Of a DNA stretch of 64,000 nucleotides, positions 1 to 10,600 are shown in pieces; position 1 is the first letter of the stretch, and each line of letters opens with the position of its first letter. The stretch is from Hawksworthiomyces lignivorus. Its lineage: Eukaryota; Ascomycota; Sordariomycetes; Ophiostomatales; Ophiostomataceae. Made by a program: the position numbers and the translations under genes. The DNA is taken from assembly GCA_002917075.1 (NCBI GenBank), contig NTMA01000035.1, forward strand, positions 248,001-312,000, read 5' to 3'. The notes under the pieces were generated by a model, which searched no databases, was not told the origin of the DNA, and worked only from the letters and a program-made list of their open reading frames with translations.

Positions 1-248
1 TCCTGCAGTAACTCGTAGTCATCCTGAACTTCGCGCAGTCCATCTGCAATTTCACCCACGAGGTCGGCTGCAGCTTCTTCGTCGTACAAAAAGAGATCGT
101 CTTCCTGGTCATCGTCTGCGTCGTGGCCATCCTTTTCAGCGCCTCTCCCTTGGCCGCTGCTGCCCAAGCGGCCAATCAAGTCACGAAGCTCTTCTAAACT
201 CTCCTGCAGCTTCACCAAGCGATCATGGAGTTCATCGATTGTAGCCAT
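1..248 (-). CDS. SEC20: Sec20-like SNARE protein, N-terminal part (runs off the left edge)
   Basis: Reading leftward from the ATG at 248-246 the frame stays open to the window edge (82 codons). It begins MATIDELHDRLVKLQESLEE, a heptad-like helix, followed by a short acidic D/E-rich linker and a second helix ending near DDYELLQ. This two-helix start with an acidic linker resembles the cytoplasmic N-terminus of ascomycete Sec20, the ER t-SNARE of Golgi-to-ER retrograde transport. The membrane anchor that would confirm it lies outside the window. The gene is divergent from the mL53 gene and shares a 359-bp promoter with it. The coding start is clear; the family name rests on remembered resemblance. 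It could be another coiled-coil protein. Confidence 0.5.
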   Translation of the reverse strand, partial: MATIDELHDRLVKLQESLEELRDLIGRLGSSGQGRGAEKDGHDADDDQEDDLFLYDEEAAADLVGEIADGLREVQDDYELLQ

Positions 249-607
249 GGTGATGTTGTATGCTGTTGAGAAGCTAGGACTGATGAAAGAAGGGAAGTTA
301 AGATTTGCGTGGCCATAAAGAGTGGCAGCAGTGAGTGCCCAAATCGTCGACGTCAGTCATTGGCGACAGCTGGCAGGAAGCTCGGGCCACCAAAATGTGT
401 AAGTGGTGTCACGTGAATTTGCCGAAAATTGAGAGGAAGCTTTCCCACGCAAAGCCTTTGGCCCTCCGCGCCATAGAAAAATTTGAAAGACCAACATGCG
501 AGCTTCCGACCGATACGGCGACGAGTTGCGAGAGCGCCCAATTGAGCTGCCCACAGAGAGAAACCATCTTCAATTCCAAGAAGCAAGCTGCACCACTCAG
601 AGACAAA
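249..607. promoter_or_regulatory. Bidirectional promoter between Sec20-like gene and mL53
   Basis: 359 bp separate two divergent start codons, so both core promoters must lie here. I see no clear TATA box and no other coding sequence. A frame that stays open upstream of the mL53 ATG (335-607) contributes nothing resembling the family and is treated as leader. Confidence 0.5.
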
Positions 608-1002
608 ATGATTACCCACTTTATCACCGAGATCACGACTCGGTTCAACCCGTTCTCAGTCCGCGCCAAGGCAGCTCGCCTGGTGCTGGCCCAGCTCCCG
701 CCCACAGCGCGGCAGCAGGGCCTCACGGTGACCACACAGCTCTTGCCGCGGACATCGACGGAGCCGAGCAGCCTCACCGTGAAATTCAGTACGTTTGTGA
801 TAGGACGGGGGATACGGAAGAAGATGGGGGAGCTCTGGAGTCCCAGCCGGCCATCTTTGAGAGAATCATGCTAATGTATCATGCAGAAGACGGAACCGTG
901 ATGAATCTAGACTGCGAGACGATGGGCATCAAGCGTGTGGTGGAAGAGGTGGACCGGCACTCACGAGCGTTGCAGAAGCAGGCCGACCTGGCAGACGGCT
1001 AA
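608..1002 (+). CDS. MRPL44: Mitochondrial large-subunit ribosomal protein mL53
   Basis: Two exons, 608-788 and 887-1002, joined across a 98-bp intron (donor GTACGT, acceptor ATGCAG, CTAAT branch point) give 98 residues. The protein starts MITHFITEITTRFNPFS, has the block LVLAQLPPTARQQ, and ends with EEVDRHSRALQKQADLADG, all typical of fungal mL53 (yeast Mrpl44). It is a small structural protein of the mitochondrial 54S ribosomal subunit. The splice restores KFKDGTVMNLD exactly at the junction. The ATG at 608 was chosen because family similarity starts there and the length matches the family. It is divergent from the Sec20-like gene. Confidence 0.93.
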
Positions 1003-1549
1003 GCAACAATGGAGGGAAGCAAGGTAGAAAGGAAGACAGTGCGTGCATGGGATGGCGTTGTGGGACATTTCTTTTATTTTGGCCTTTTGTCTTCTTCCAA
1101 TGGGCATGCTGGGCAACTTGGAAGAGCAGTTGTACGAGTATTGTAATGAGCAAACGCTATATTTTTGAACACAGCAGAATCTCAGATCTCTTTACTTTGC
1201 CGTACCTGATCACACAACTCAACAACCTTCTTTATGACATAGCTGAGAGGGAACGCATAGAAAAATAATACTATGGATTGTCCGCTGGATTTGCTTCACT
1301 GCGCGGAATTTGATTTGATTTGGTTCTATATTAGAGCTTGCTTTTGTTTATTACTGTTTCATCCCGCGGCCTCGTCATAATTCCAGCTTAGAAGAATTTC
1401 AGCTCTTCGAACTGTTTTTTTTGTGCGTTTCCAAAATACCTTTTCTGTTTTTCATTTCGTTCCCCCTCGCCTGCCAGATTCAAATCAATTAGTATCCTTT
1501 GAAACTGGGCGCTCCAATTTGCACATTACAACCGAGACCCGTGCGGGAG
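1003..1549. other. Intergenic, mL53 3' end to pyrophosphatase 3' end
   Basis: About 550 bp between two convergent genes. It is AT-rich near 1260-1490 and must carry both 3' ends and polyadenylation signals. No gene or RNA is recognisable. Confidence 0.6.
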
Positions 1550-2606
1550 TCACGCAGAGGGCTTGGACGGCGGCGGGGCGCCGCTGATGTAGAACCACTT
1601 GTCTATGGAGGGGTCGATCTTGGCGGCGGGCAGCTCCTCGTGGGCGGGGATGTTAAGCTGCTGGGGCTCAACGCGGTCAGATGACTGAGCGACGGTCGTG
1701 TTGGTAAGGGAGATGCCGCCGGCGGGGGTCTTGCCCGTGATGAGGCGGCCCCAGGCCTCGTGGCACTCGCGAATGACCTCGGATGCGTACTCGGCGTTCT
1801 TGAATTCGCCAGTGAAGGCAAACTGGTTCTCGGGCTTGCCGTCAGGGATCTTGTAGATGCGGAACCACTCGTTGGTAGCACGAATCAGACCCGGCAGGTT
1901 GACCTCGACGTTCTCCGTCTCGCGGCGCTCACCGTTGCGGCGCTCCATAAGCTTCTCAGTGAGCGGATCGTTGACGTCGATGACGATCACCTTCCAGTCG
2001 GTCTCGCCCTCGTCCAGCAGGGCCATGACACCGAGCACCACCACCTGCTTCACCTGGCCCGGGTAGCCGACGTGCTCGCCAATCTCGCAGACGTCGAGCG
2101 GGTCGTTGTCGCCCTTGGCCTTGGTCTCTGGGTGCGTGTGGTTGGGGTCCTCCCAGGTCTGCGGGAAGGCGCCATAGTTCCACAGGTAGCCCTTGTGGGG
2201 GAAGCAGTTGCGGACATAGCGGAGCTTGCCCTTCTTGGTGTCCTGTAGGATGGGGTTCAGGGTCTCCTCCTTGGAGATCTACCGGGGGAGTTGAGTTAGT
2301 CAGGCAGCGACGGCGATGGGAGAATAATAAAACTGAGAGGAGAAGGGAAGGTATGTAGCTGGTAGCGGGCTCCAAAGTGTCTTTTGGAGGGAATTGGGGG
2401 GAGAGGGGTGTCAGCAATTGCTACTGTACCTCCATCTTAGCATTCGTCCAGCGCGGAATCTCAACGATCATGTTGAGAATCGTCTTCTCGGGGTTGGCAT
2501 AGAGGGGAATGTCGTGGAAGGGCGAGATGGGCTGGCCATCCTGTTCAATGTACACCCGGTGCTCCAGCGTGTTAGCTGGACCAACCTTGCGGACTGAATA
2601 CGACAT
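1550..2606 (-). CDS. IPP1: Inorganic pyrophosphatase
   Basis: Exons 2606-2430 and 2278-1550 with a 151-bp intron (2429-2279) encode 301 residues. The enzyme hydrolyses pyrophosphate to two phosphates with Mg2+. Family blocks are clear: [47 protein letters not shown], the metal site [26 protein letters not shown], and [20 protein letters not shown]. Compared with relatives there is a short extra segment, [15 protein letters not shown], before [11 protein letters not shown]; it is in frame and not an obvious intron. The ATG at 2606 (MSYSVRKVG) matches the cytosolic enzyme, but the frame stays open far upstream (to 3326) with in-frame ATGs at 3077 and 3023, so a longer, mitochondrial form is possible. 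Confidence 0.95.
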
Positions 2607-3077
2607 CTTGGGCAATGGGGAATTGGTAGACGAGAATGACGACGATGAGGTGGAGAAGGTTGAAGGAGCAGAAGGAGAAGAATATGAAGAATAGAAACAA
2701 CGCGAAGAACCGGCAACGGATGGCAAAATTGCGCAAGGTGGGGTGGTTGGGAAAAAAGCTGCAGAGAGGAAAGGAGGGGCTCCCCCAGCAGTAGCAGCAC
2801 CAGCAGCAGCAGTAGTAGCAGCTAGAGTAGAAGACCTGCTACCGCTGCCGGTCCGGCGGCAGAACAGCTGCCCAGCCGGCACAACGGATGATCCAGTCCT
2901 GCGTGCGTAGGAACGGCGATAGTGGCGTAGCCCATTGGACCATTCACTGTGCCCACAAGGACCAACAGCTAACGATCGAAGCGATCGACTCGTTCCTGTC
3001 AGCTGCTGCCGGCCCGCTTGCATTGTTTGACGCCAACGGCACAGAGAAGAGCAATGGGCTGTCCACAAAGACGTCAT
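2607..3077 (-). promoter_or_regulatory. Stop-free leader of the pyrophosphatase gene; possible mitochondrial presequence
   Basis: The 157 codons upstream of the 2606 ATG are stop-free and in frame back to an ATG at 3077, with a second at 3023. The predicted extension is rich in Arg, Ser and Ala and almost free of acidic residues. It contains [14 protein letters not shown] close to the core enzyme, similar to an R-x-F/Y-S processing site. It may be plain 5' leader or an alternative N-terminus; transcript start data are needed to choose. Confidence 0.4.
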
Positions 3078-4792
3078 ATAGCGGGAAGAAGGGTGTAAGA
3101 AGGGAGTGAAAGGGTAAGGGAAAAAAATTCGCAAAGTAGGTGATCCAATTGCGTTGACAGCTGGTGTTCTTTTGATGATTTGAAGATTCACGCGGCGATG
3201 CAATAGGCACAGAAGTGCAGGGGGTGCTGAGAGAATAAGGTGCCGAGTTGAACTTGAGGCAGCCAGGAAGAAAAGTCCAGAGAAAATATCGGAAGGCAAG
3301 CAGTTTGTGTGGTGTTTTTTTATCACCCCCCCTCAAAAGCTCCCTAGCCAACAATGAAGCCCAACGTCGCCAAACCAACCCCTCACCCCCTCTACCATTC
3401 TTCATTGTAGGCAAACGGCACACGCGACACACAGAATGGATACAATTGGGTTTGTACAACAATGTCTAGCAAAAGTATACCGTATCAAAACACGTTCTCT
3501 TTGGACATCATTACTATATCCTACTTTGATTCTGTTATATTTTGTTTGTTATAGAGTATCACTTTGCAGGCTTGGATGTCTGCCGCATAATGCTGATGCC
3601 GCTCTCCACCAAAGTCACCTTGTGCCATCAACTCGTCGTACTCCATCGTGCCTCACATGGTTTCCGATGCAGTGCTGCCCATGCCGAAGCAAAGCGAGTT
3701 CTGTAGTGTCTAGCTGGTCAGGATGGAGTGGTAAGCCTCTATACGAAAGATACTAGCAAATAGCCAGCAGCTTAGGCGAACGCTTGTCTTATGTCCACGG
3801 ACCATAATCGTAGACATGTGAATTGTAGGCGCATGTTGGGTAATGTCACACTCTCCTCTTTAGTTAATGATCGAAATTCAATACGACAGTCTATTTGCAA
3901 ATTCGGAAAATGGTTCCTTCTATCCTAGATATTCTCGCCTCGCTCTTCAAACTTAGCGATCGTGGAGCCGTTGGAGGCTATTGGAGGAAAGGGGGCAAGC
4001 CGTAGAAGTCAACGAAGAGATACCTCGCAAGCAGTGTGTATCTTTACCTGTAGTGTTTAAATGCCCCATGCCCAAAAAAATAGGCTATCTGGCCCTTTCT
4101 GCCACCTTCTCTGAACGCCCACAAGATAATTGCGTGCAAGATATAACAGCCTCAAGTGGCAGGTCGACAAAATTTGTATAAAGTAGATCGGGGCGAAGTA
4201 ACTGACGTGCGACAAGGAGCATCGAATATATTAAAATAGGCAACAGGGCAGACAACAGTCAGCAGGTGATTATCGTAGCCTTTCCCAGAAAACCTGCAAA
4301 TTCAATGACCAAGCCTCTTTATGAAAATAATACGCATTCACCGCCACCATGAAACAAAGAACGCTGGAGGGAACCAACACACACCAGTCGTATTTGGGCC
4401 GCGGCCGTTTGGGCGGCCCCTGGCCAACCTATGGCACGCCAAACAATGCTTGCAGGTCAAATCTAAGACCACCAATGAACAGGGCAGACAAGGCTCCAGC
4501 TGCAACCACCCATCGCAGCAAAAGCGCATCGCACATTTGATGCAGTGGCAAGTATGCATGGCTCGCACACGATGGGTGCGAATTTTTTCGACCTTACGCC
4601 GCTGCCTAGATATGGAAGATATATGACGGCCGCATCATCTGAGGCCAGTGTCCAGTTTTGTCTTTCGATTGCTAGCCATATCAAGTAACCTAAGGAAGGT
4701 GTTATTGTTGTAACTTAATGTATCGTGTCTTAATTTCTGATACAATTTTCGCCCATGCAGACTGACCAGTTGTGTGGAAATCAAATTGCGCG
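3078..4792. other. Intergenic, no recognisable gene
   Basis: This holds the promoter of the pyrophosphatase gene (leftward) and of the orphan gene at 4793 (rightward). Short frames such as 3436-3756 have no family resemblance or coherent composition. AT content rises between 3800 and 4350. No RNA gene or repeat was recognised. Confidence 0.5.
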
Positions 4793-7030
4793 ATGGCTTT
4801 GCAGTTCACACTGGGGGCCGGCTCCATAGTTAGCTTGGGGCTCAGTGTCGGGGATGTCGCCACGATGGTGTCTGTGGCCAGGAAATTCGGCAGCTGGATG
4901 ACATCGGATTCGGACGGAAAGCAATTTCTCAATCTGTTGGATCTGGACGAGAACGCCATTCTTAGGCGACGCGGCCTCGTCGAAATCGCCAGCTTCAACA
5001 TGCGCTGGGCCTCTACCCTCACGCTGCGGGTTAACGACCGCGTCAAGTCGTTTCAGGGTAAGCATGCCGAGAAAGCCCTGGAAAGAATAACGCAGTTCAC
5101 GGCCGTCATGGTGTGCCTGACGGCCGCCCTCGAGACATTTGCTTTCCAGCCCGTTGTCATTGATACCCTTGGGAGGGTTTTGGCCGTTCTGCTGGACGTC
5201 ACCGATTACGGAATAGAGATGCTTCAATCCCAGCTTCGCAACCTGCACAACGGATGGCGTTCGGAGGCAGACGTCCGCGGCATGAGTTGGGCGTGCAGGC
5301 AAATCCGCAGCAATCTAATTCGCGGCCAGGCTGTTTTGGATGGTGTTATGCCACCAGAGGATGCACCTGAGATGGCGCGTTTCCTTGTCTGGCTTTTGCA
5401 AGGCGACTCGGAAACATTCATGACCACATCTTCAGACGTGGCAGGTGTGGCATTCTGCCTGTCCCAACTCGGCATTGAGGTTTTGAGGGTGGAAGGTCTT
5501 CTCGTCGATGATCCGGAGCGCGGCTTTTGCACGCTTATCTACAACAAAGACACTGTGATTGAGAGACCTGCCCCAAGTGATTCTGAGCCGGTTTCTGCAT
5601 TCGCTCGCTTCTCATCTACCACAGTCAACTTAGATTTGCCTGAAGAGTCTCTGGCTGCATTCCCAATTGCATCTGGGTACATCAGGGAACAATGTCGAGT
5701 TGCATGGCAGGAAGGTGCGAAAGCAGCAGAGTACATTGTCTGCTCTTACATACCGGCGCTTCCGGCGAGAAGTGTGGATATATTTTACGCCTTCGAGAAC
5801 ACCGGGATGCTTCTCTCTGATTCTAGTCTGTCTCACGTTGAGCAAGCCGCCACGAGATATGCTTTCGGCGTAAACCAGGCACTTTTGGAGGGCCTGCAAC
5901 GTGTGCTTCCGGACATAGATAGGGAAACATGGCTGTGGCTTGAAGCACAGTCCGTGCGCAAATCTGGGGCAGTGATTTCGAGCCCACAGTTTGATGATGG
6001 CCAGAAGATTGATGCGTACACCGTCTTCCAGGCGTTTTTCATGGGGTATTATTACGCCATCTTTATGCGTTTCGTTGATACATCGCTGCTTCAGCTGAGA
6101 ACTGTTGAAGGGTCGTGGGGTTTTCGGTCAGACCAGTTCCAAGAGTGGATGCGCCTGTCTTTCTTCGTCTCTGGCCGACCCTTAGACGACAGAACCAGAG
6201 CTTACGCCAGAAACGATATCCTCCTCGCGTTGACGAAGCTATTCTGCAGCAACTCTGACGGTCCCACGGGCCCTTTCAAATTGGGAACTAAAAAGGATGC
6301 CGAGCCCTGCATTGGCTTCGTGGGACGGCGGACGCTGTTGGCCAGGAGCCTGCTCCACCCGTGCCGCACGCTCCGCGATGTTTGCGCATTCGTCCTTCTC
6401 GACTGCGATGCTAGCGACATTCCCCGAGATAAGTTTGGATACGTTCGCCCAGGAGTCTCGATGCACGATGCCCTCGGCTCTTGGTGGCTTCTCGAAAATC
6501 AGCACCGCAGCGCGTTCGGTGGACAAGTGCTAGAGGATGTGACTTTTCACATCCAGCCGGACTGGGAACATAACCAAGAGACTGTCGTTCTGTGCGTTCG
6601 CTTCAAGGGTCGGTTTATTACGCGCCTTAACCCCTACGCGGCAGATACATACTTCAGCCACGCGCTGGTCCAACCCATAGAAGAACCGCATACCCTAGAA
6701 GCTGAATCAGAAACTGTCGGCTGGCCAGCGGTCGACGTCCTCAACCTGAGGGCCATACCACGGGGCCCAAGTCTCCCCATAGTTGTTCACATGCCCGGTC
6801 TTCCTCGACTACGATACACTGCCACAGCTGTCTTTGCTTCGCAAGCCGTTGTCAAGCTCGCTGCAAACAGTACTGCGGCGGCGGTAAACGAGGCGAAAGA
6901 AGCAAAAAAAAGGAAGTACGACGTTGATGGTATTTTTGTTATTGCTAGTGACGGGGAGGCAGACTACAGCAGAGTAGAGGACTGGTGTTCTGCCGTCCCA
7001 GCATCATGGCCGCTGATACTGCACAACTGA
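4793..7030 (+). CDS. Uncharacterised large fungal protein (orphan family)
   Basis: An uninterrupted frame of 745 codons from ATG 4793. It begins MALQFTLGAGSIVSLGLSVG followed by DVATMVSVARKFGSW and the block LLDLDENAILRRRGLVEI. Further conserved-looking blocks are FQAFFMGYYYAIF, VEGSWGFRS, FVGRRTLLARSLLHPC and FHIQPDWEHN. I recognise this start as that of an abundant, uncharacterised filamentous-fungal family, from memory only. The N-terminus may be a weak membrane-associating helix, but there is no clear signal peptide and no catalytic motif I can name. A short lysine-rich stretch (EAKEAKKRKYD) lies near the C-terminus. The next gene to the right is almost 11 kb away. The reading frame is certain; the function is unknown. 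Confidence 0.88.
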   Translation: MALQFTLGAGSIVSLGLSVGDVATMVSVARKFGSWMTSDSDGKQFLNLLDLDENAILRRRGLVEIASFNMRWASTLTLRVNDRVKSFQGKHAEKALERITQFTAVMVCLTAALETFAFQPVVIDTLGRVLAVLLDVTDYGIEMLQSQLRNLHNGWRSEADVRGMSWACRQIRSNLIRGQAVLDGVMPPEDAPEMARFLVWLLQGDSETFMTTSSDVAGVAFCLSQLGIEVLRVEGLLVDDPERGFCTLIYNKDTVIERPAPSDSEPVSAFARFSSTTVNLDLPEESLAAFPIASGYIREQCRVAWQEGAKAAEYIVCSYIPALPARSVDIFYAFENTGMLLSDSSLSHVEQAATRYAFGVNQALLEGLQRVLPDIDRETWLWLEAQSVRKSGAVISSPQFDDGQKIDAYTVFQAFFMGYYYAIFMRFVDTSLLQLRTVEGSWGFRSDQFQEWMRLSFFVSGRPLDDRTRAYARNDILLALTKLFCSNSDGPTGPFKLGTKKDAEPCIGFVGRRTLLARSLLHPCRTLRDVCAFVLLDCDASDIPRDKFGYVRPGVSMHDALGSWWLLENQHRSAFGGQVLEDVTFHIQPDWEHNQETVVLCVRFKGRFITRLNPYAADTYFSHALVQPIEEPHTLEAESETVGWPAVDVLNLRAIPRGPSLPIVVHMPGLPRLRYTATAVFASQAVVKLAANSTAAAVNEAKEAKKRKYDVDGIFVIASDGEADYSRVEDWCSAVPASWPLILHN

Positions 7031-7562
7031 TGCTTTATCACTTGCTTCGTCTGCTTAGGACTAAATGTGTGGGCACCGTGGCGAAGGAAAGGTTAGAACA
7101 AAAAAATAAAGAAAGGTGGAAATATGAAATCTACCGCTCCGAGGTCCTTTAGATGTCTAGATGTACATTATGCGTATACTCTTCAAAATGACAATGAAAA
7201 TTAGAATGAGGATGGTCCATATTAATCATAATGCTCGTCGTCTCGCGAGTATGGTGTGAAAAGAGAAAATCCGATTTAGAATCGACCAACGGCTCTCCGT
7301 TGTTTAGGATTATTCTCTTGTCACTTCCACGGAGTAGATGGAGCACGGATTTTGCCATTCTTTGCTACTATCCCTTGCTTGCTCATATATTTGCACTGTA
7401 CTCTTCTGTTGGTTTTGTGACCGGTAGCCCACTCCTAATCTGGAGATGTTACTGCCTAGGGACGATATGGCAGCACAGCAAAAGTAACAGAATGATGAAA
7501 GTGGAAGACGCGAAACAAATATATGAGTTCTCATGTAACTGATTTTTATTTTTATTTTTTAT

Positions 7563-7606
<44 letters not shown>

Positions 7607-10600
7607 AGAGAGAGAGAGAGAGAGAGAGAAACAAAATTCTGCCGGGAATAATATGATAGGTCCCTGCTGTCCACACTCTCTTCTTTTTTTTTTTCCGGAA
7701 TTTGGTGTGCGGTCCTAATGTTTGCCTCTTCAACGTTCCCTTTCTCGATGCAATTTCATTTCCGCTGCTATGTTTGTTTGGCGTAGTGGCCGGTACTGGC
7801 TTTGCTCGGATGCTCCAGAGACAGCGAAATAATCCGGGCTTCATTTCCTGGGGCGATGCAAGTGATTCATTCCCCAGCTCGCAATTTCATTGTCCATGGC
7901 CGTGGGAATGTGGCTAGAGCCTCGACAGGGAGGCCGACTCCACTGGTCCGCGGTCTTCGTTGATTGGATCCCTACTACAACCGAGCTCTTCCATTTCTGG
8001 GGGTTGAGCATCACAGACAAGATGCGACCGAGGAATGGAATGCTGCGTGGCGCTGCTCAACTCGGCTAATGCCATATCCCACGCTCTATATCCGGCGACA
8101 AAATCCATGTCATTGCCCAATTTCAGAACCACAGTTTACAACCCTCGCTCCCCCATTGTTTCAATTCCAGTCCCCCCTCCCCTGGTGAGTATTTGTGGGC
8201 TTCTACTTAGCAATTAGTAGCACTTGCACATTATGGACGCCAAATCTATGCAGCAGCTATGTAGCCTTCTTGCGAGATTATCTTTGAAATAGAATATCGC
8301 ACTGTTTTCCATTTTCCGTGGCAGCTACTTTAGGGTGTGCTTTTAGAGGCCGCCTTCGTTGCGTCTGACAGCAACCATAATATGTGCAAATCTTTACTAA
8401 AGTACTTTCTACTCATAGCACACAGTAAGTGTGACCCAAAACAGTGTGTGGTTTGGACGTCAAATCGCTGGTTGAAGAAAAAAAAACCTGATGGAGGGTC
8501 GATTAGTGCTGTCAGTGGTGCGTCCGTGTCCCTTCAGGATGTGGAAAATCTGGGGAAGACAGGGGTCTGCTTTGCTTTTTCTACAAGGTTGACCGGCTTT
8601 TCGGCGCCCAAAGCAGGCGCCACGGTATCAACAGCGACTGGACGAATCTGGGGCAGGGCATTCGTGCGCTACACATCTCGCACTAGAGCTTAGCAACAAA
8701 CAGCGATGTGACAGTGAGACACTATTGTGCACAGTATTTGGGGAAAAAAATTTCGTCTCTTCTCATGATTAAGGGTATCGAGGCCCTGTCTCGTCAAATA
8801 ATGTTATTTTATAAATTTGGCGATTTGATCCGCTGCTTCCACCACTCTCTAGCTTTCTTATGTATCTGTTTCAGACCTTCCGGTTTGTTCAAAAGAACAG
8901 AGAGAAGCATTAGGCCTCAAACAAGACTCTCCTCGACATGTGTCAGGAACCGAAGCAAACTGCAGTATGTACAATGCTACATAAGGCCTCCTCCACACCT
9001 TGGCTATTTCTTCCATAAGCCTGGTCGTAAATTATGGGCTCCGTAAAGGGAGTGGAGAGGGAAATGGGATCTAGTTCCCCAGTGGGCCATGCGTTTAATG
9101 AACTAAAGAGCTTTCTCGTAAGGGGTATGAAGATTGAAGATCCCTTTGTTCTACGGAGGAGTTCCGCATTTCAATAGCGCTAGAATAATTTTTACAAGAG
9201 ACGACGAGTACAATGTACAGGCAGCAATTTGCACGTAGGTATCAGATAACTAACTAGGTATACCAGTGAGGTGCTTGTTGAATCAGTGTTTCTCAGTTTC
9301 TAGCGCTAGATTTTCGGCACCAGAGGTTGAGAGATGAGAATCGACGAATAAACGGGTACGCAGCTGCATGAAGCCGGGCGCCTGACCAAATTCTTGATTG
9401 CTACCGCAGGGGAAAACTCCTTGGGATTGGCATGCGTTTCGTCTCTAGACGCCCGTCGTATTTTTCTCCCCTTTAGACCTATTATCATGCTCTGCTCCAC
9501 ACCAGCGAGAAGGGCTTCCTTTCTGACTAGTAGCTTACGCAGCAGACTACGGCCGGATACATCCGAACAGTCGTTCGGCAGCAAGGCAAAAAGAGAATTC
9601 GAAAACCAAAAACAAACAAAAAAAAAAAGTCGAAGTGACGCTCCCAGGGACGCCGACGTCGACCATTGTGAGGTGTAAAGTCGCTGGTGCGTCCATCGTG
9701 ACAGCCCATTTCGGCGTCTCAATAGCTCAGAGCGGCTCACTCCCGGCCAGCGCTTTCAGCCCGCTGCCAAGCCCTGGGACTGCAGACGTGCACAAGTGTT
9801 GTGCCAGAGCGGTTTCGTCCCGCCAATGGCCATGCCTGGGGCTGGCCGATAGTGAAGAAACGTAGGGAAGCGGGATCATAAATAGATGGAACGGACGAGA
9901 ACGAGCTGCCCGTAAATAAGGCTCGCTGGCCGCGAGAGAGCAAAAAAAGATTCAATGGCTACTTAGCTTGGATAAATGCTAAAAATTGCAGTGACACGTT
10001 GTGATAAAGTCGGTAAATGCGCACAGGCAATAGGATAATTTGAGGTAGGGCGACAAGGCAATCATGTGGTTATGTCCAACATATTTCCGCCAGTGTAAAT
10101 GCAAGTGACCATTAGAGACTACCCATTGCATCTGATTCCCTGACTTGGCTCGTCAATCAAAAGTTTCATGCTACTTAAATTCGCTGTGGTAGCCAAGAGC
10201 CTTTATTTCGTTATTCTTCTGCTCATTCCTCGAATTCAGACTCGGGTCTCGGCCATTTCTGAAAAAAGTTATCCGAACATACTTTTCTTTCTTTCTCTGC
10301 ATCAGACAGCCCGGCGCATTTGGATGAAGTATATGCTGAGCCTGGCGAATGCCCGTGTAGGCGGCACCAATGCTTTGGGTCTCTAGCAGCACTAAATAAA
10401 TAGTTCTGGTGGCCAAAGCTGAAGGTCACCGATGGAGGGGAATTGGAAGGGTGTTTGTTGAATTTCTGTTAACCAAACGCCTTCTGCGTAAAAGGTCACT
10501 CCGCATTGGTGTCTCCAGTCCGAATACGCCTCGTAATAGTGAATGTAGGCATCTTAGTGAGTTTTTGCGCGGTTTGGGTGGATTGCGGGTTTCAATTTGC

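Noticed and set aside
335..607. In-frame extension upstream of the mL53 ATG
   Set aside because: No presequence character and the family start matches 608; treated as leader.
7541..7629. Poly(A)/(GA)n tract as a retroposon tail
   Set aside because: No coding relic, target-site duplication or element body recognised next to it.
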